DNA of 22,700 bases from Thermoleophilaceae bacterium. Lineage in GTDB: Bacteria; Actinomycetota; Thermoleophilia; Solirubrobacterales; Thermoleophilaceae. Positions within the stretch are counted from its first letter, which is position 1, and each line of letters starts with the position of its first letter. A program made the translations under genes and the position numbers. The stretch is from assembly GCA_013812065.1 (NCBI GenBank), contig JACCUC010000022.1, positions 1 through 22,700 on the forward strand. The letters are read 5' to 3'. Below the pieces are notes generated by a model, which did no database searches, had not been told where the DNA came from, and saw only the letters and a program-made list of their open reading frames with translations. Of this stretch, positions 20,846 through 22,700 are shown in pieces.

Positions 20846-22357
20846 CTAGCCGACGCTGTCGACTTCGCCCTCGTCCGCGACCCCGAAGTGCTCGAGCGCG
20901 AGCGGGGTCACGTCCTCGATCGACCACTGCTCGCGCTCGGGCGGGCCGGCGCCCTCGAGGCCGCACGCGAGGATCACGCCGAGCGAGTCGTGGCGGTGCA
21001 GCGACCCGTGGCTTCCGCCGCCGATGTGGTCGGAGCCGCCCCAGTCGGCGAACTCGTAGCCCGGCGCGGCCGAGAGCAGCACGTCGCCGGAGTTGCGGCA
21101 GGAGAGCGCGGTCCAAAGCCGCCGCAGCGCGTCCGGGTACGTGCGGCTTCGCACGCGGCCGTCCTCGACGGAGAGGCCCAGCACCCCCAGGTCGCCCTCG
21201 ACGCTCCAGCGCCAGCCGCGAGGCCCGGCGAGCTCGCCGCCCGCGGCGAAGCGCAGCTCGCCCTGGGCGCTCTGAACCACCGCCTCCGAGCGATCGCGGT
21301 CCCAGCGGGCGCACAGATCGACGCCGTCGACCTCGCGTGCGCGGTCGGCCACGCGCGTGGCGACTTCAGCGCTCCGCGCGGGGTCGAGCGCGTAGATCCC
21401 GGCGAAACGCCCGACCGGGCACACCGCGACGTCGGCGGCGGCCGGGTCGGCGTCGGCCGGCGAGAGCACGTGCAGGTCGCCGAGGGCGGAGCTCAAACTC
21501 ACCCGGTCCTCCACGGCGGTCTGCGAGTGGTCGGACATGACGATCACCGCGTGGTCGGCGAGAAAGGCGTCGATTCCCCCTGCGACATGCATGATCCGCT
21601 CGAGCGCGTGGTCGGCCGAGGCGATCGAGGTGACCTGGGCGTAGGGCCCGCGGCGGTGAGAGTGGGTGTCGTTGTCGGGCAGCGAGAAGAGCAGGAAGTC
21701 GAACAGGTCCTGCTCGACCAGGTGAGCACCGACGCAGCCCGTGTGCTGGTCGCGCTGGCCGGGCATCCCGAGGGTCGAGGTGCAGCCGGTGTCGCGCGAG
21801 GCGAAGAGGTCGGCGTAGAACAGCTCGCCCGGGCCCCACGTGCCGTAGTTGAACTGGGCCGCGCGAGCGATCCGCGGGTACATGCCCTCGACGGCGGGCG
21901 CGTGGCGCGTCCGGCCGCGATAGATCAGGTAGGTCGTCCCCGCCGTGCGCAGGCCGGCGTCGTCGAGGTGCTCGAAGACCGTCCTGCGCTCGCGCGTAAG
22001 GTGGGCGAGGTTGAGGTTGTAGACGGTGTCGATCAGCGAGCGGCGTACCCCGTGCGCCTGCGTGGCTCCGAACGAGGAGCCGTACTCGACGTAGCGCTCC
22101 TCGCCGCGGTGGTACCAGTTGGTCGCCGGAACCTCGTGCACGTCCACGGAAAGGCCGGTGGCGATCGAGGCCGCGCAGACCGGGGTGAGCGAGGGGAAGG
22201 CGGCGACGCTGTCGCGCACGTACAGGCCCCGCTCGCGCAGCGCCGCCAGTGCCGGGGCGCGGCCCTCGGTGATCGCCCGGTCGAGCATCTCGGGCTTGAG
22301 CGCGTCGATGACCCCGAGGACGAGCTTCTTGGCGGGGCGGGCGACTCCCTCGCTCAC
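20846..22357 (-). CDS. Alkaline-phosphatase-superfamily phosphodiesterase / nucleotide pyrophosphatase
   Basis: The 503-residue soluble protein carries the two-metal site of the type I phosphodiesterase family. D18 is in VLGVIDALKP, the nucleophile T58 is in AFPSLTPV, PDNDTHSHRRG (227-237) and SDHSQ (275-279) follow, and a late GSHGS motif provides the last histidine. The family hydrolyses nucleotide or lipid phosphodiesters and pyrophosphates. No signal peptide or membrane segment is evident, so it acts in the cytoplasm. It is longer than small relatives, with an insertion between about residues 290 and 440. The GTG start overlaps the preceding membrane protein gene by four bases. The substrate is unknown; its GtrA neighbour hints at glycan or lipid metabolism. 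Confidence 0.85.
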   Translation of the reverse strand: MSEGVARPAKKLVLGVIDALKPEMLDRAITEGRAPALAALRERGLYVRDSVAAFPSLTPVCAASIATGLSVDVHEVPATNWYHRGEERYVEYGSSFGATQAHGVRRSLIDTVYNLNLAHLTRERRTVFEHLDDAGLRTAGTTYLIYRGRTRHAPAVEGMYPRIARAAQFNYGTWGPGELFYADLFASRDTGCTSTLGMPGQRDQHTGCVGAHLVEQDLFDFLLFSLPDNDTHSHRRGPYAQVTSIASADHALERIMHVAGGIDAFLADHAVIVMSDHSQTAVEDRVSLSSALGDLHVLSPADADPAAADVAVCPVGRFAGIYALDPARSAEVATRVADRAREVDGVDLCARWDRDRSEAVVQSAQGELRFAAGGELAGPRGWRWSVEGDLGVLGLSVEDGRVRSRTYPDALRRLWTALSCRNSGDVLLSAAPGYEFADWGGSDHIGGGSHGSLHRHDSLGVILACGLEGAGPPEREQWSIEDVTPLALEHFGVADEGEVDSVG

Positions 22358-22698
22358 CGCAGGATGCGCAGGCCCTCGTACTTGCGGTCGCGCTCGGAGC
22401 GCGAACGCACGGCGAGCACCGCGAAGGCGATGAGTGCGAGTAGGGCGACCGGCGGCACGAAGATCGAGACTGCAGCCAGCACGAGCGCGACGAGGTCGCC
22501 GTAGACGGCGAACAGGCCGGCGGCCGAGCCCTCCGTGCGCCGGCGCGCCCGCGCGAGGAGCCGCGCGACGGCGACGTAGCCGAGCCCGGCGCAGCCGGCG
22601 CCGAGCAGAAGGCCAGGCCAGGCCGCGGCACCACCCGCGGCGAGCGCCCCGGCGAACAGCAGGGCTCCGAGCGCAAGTCCGGCGACGGGCAGCGCCAC
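22354..22698 (-). CDS. Membrane protein, cut by the window edge, DUF4126-like C-terminal part
   Basis: At least 114 residues are visible, with four hydrophobic stretches separated by an Arg-rich loop (RLLARARRRTEGS) and a basic tail ending KYEGLRILR. A GTG at 22698 could be a start, but the window ends two bases further, so the true N terminus may lie outside. The tail and the Pro-rich SIFVPP motif are like DUF4126 proteins as I remember them. It overlaps the phosphodiesterase gene by four bases and so belongs to the same operon. Confidence 0.55.
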   Translation of the reverse strand: MALPVAGLALGALLFAGALAAGGAAAWPGLLLGAGCAGLGYVAVARLLARARRRTEGSAAGLFAVYGDLVALVLAAVSIFVPPVALLALIAFAVLAVRSRSERDRKYEGLRILR

Positions 22699-22700
22699 CT

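Noticed and set aside
20477..22504. 675-codon open frame on the plus strand
   Set aside because: It is antisense to the phosphodiesterase and GtrA genes, both with family motifs. Long antisense frames are expected at this GC content.

Overview
The window is high-GC bacterial DNA. It has actinobacterial codon usage, many 4-base stop/start overlaps, frequent GTG/TTG starts and several apparently leaderless promoters. Its gene content points to a deep-branching actinobacterium of the Thermoleophilia/Solirubrobacterales kind: a bifunctional-type dCTP deaminase of the mycobacterial pattern combined with a Bacillus/b6f-style Rieske, cytochrome b and cytochrome b/c set. The lineage is inferred from recalled family resemblance, not from a search.

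Layout. (1) 1-2441: three short direct repeats, then a translationally coupled FAD oxidoreductase and family 2 glycosyltransferase. (2) 2442-4411: a loose accessory stretch holding a 49-residue basic protein, a DUF4386-like membrane protein and an apparent C-terminal relic of a UdgX/family 4 uracil-DNA glycosylase. (3) 4412-4537, minus: a selenocysteine tRNA (anticodon TCA) followed by a strong hairpin. (4) 8529-4575, minus: dcd, tatA, tatC, a membrane-anchored helical repeat protein, a STAS anti-sigma antagonist and a YhaM-like OB/HD exoribonuclease. (5) 8706-9146, plus: a zinc-ribbon protein. (6) 17308-9160, minus: a respiratory biogenesis block with hemB, a fused two-domain siroheme decarboxylase (ahbA-ahbB), hemL, a coupled 153-residue helical protein, Rieske/cytochrome b/cytochrome b-c, menG and a polyprenyl diphosphate synthase. 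(7) 19526-17395, minus: an ABC-2 exporter ATPase and permease. (8) 19562-20341, plus: a YmdB-family metallophosphoesterase. (9) 22698-20351, minus: a partial membrane protein, an alkaline-phosphatase-superfamily phosphodiesterase and a GtrA-family protein.

The central block is coherent. HemL and HemB feed tetrapyrrole synthesis. The AhbA/B fusion suggests heme is made through siroheme. The heme would supply the cytochrome b and c subunits, and MenG with the prenyl synthase supplies menaquinone, the substrate of that complex. The Rieske subunit carries a twin-arginine signal, and tatA/tatC lie a few kilobases away. The least ordinary observations are the tRNA-Sec, the AhbA-AhbB fusion in a heme/bc-complex locus, the small protein coupled to hemL that resembles a catalytically dead prenyl synthase fragment, and the decayed UdgX piece beside the tRNA. 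No CRISPR array, transposase, rRNA or complete mobile element was seen.
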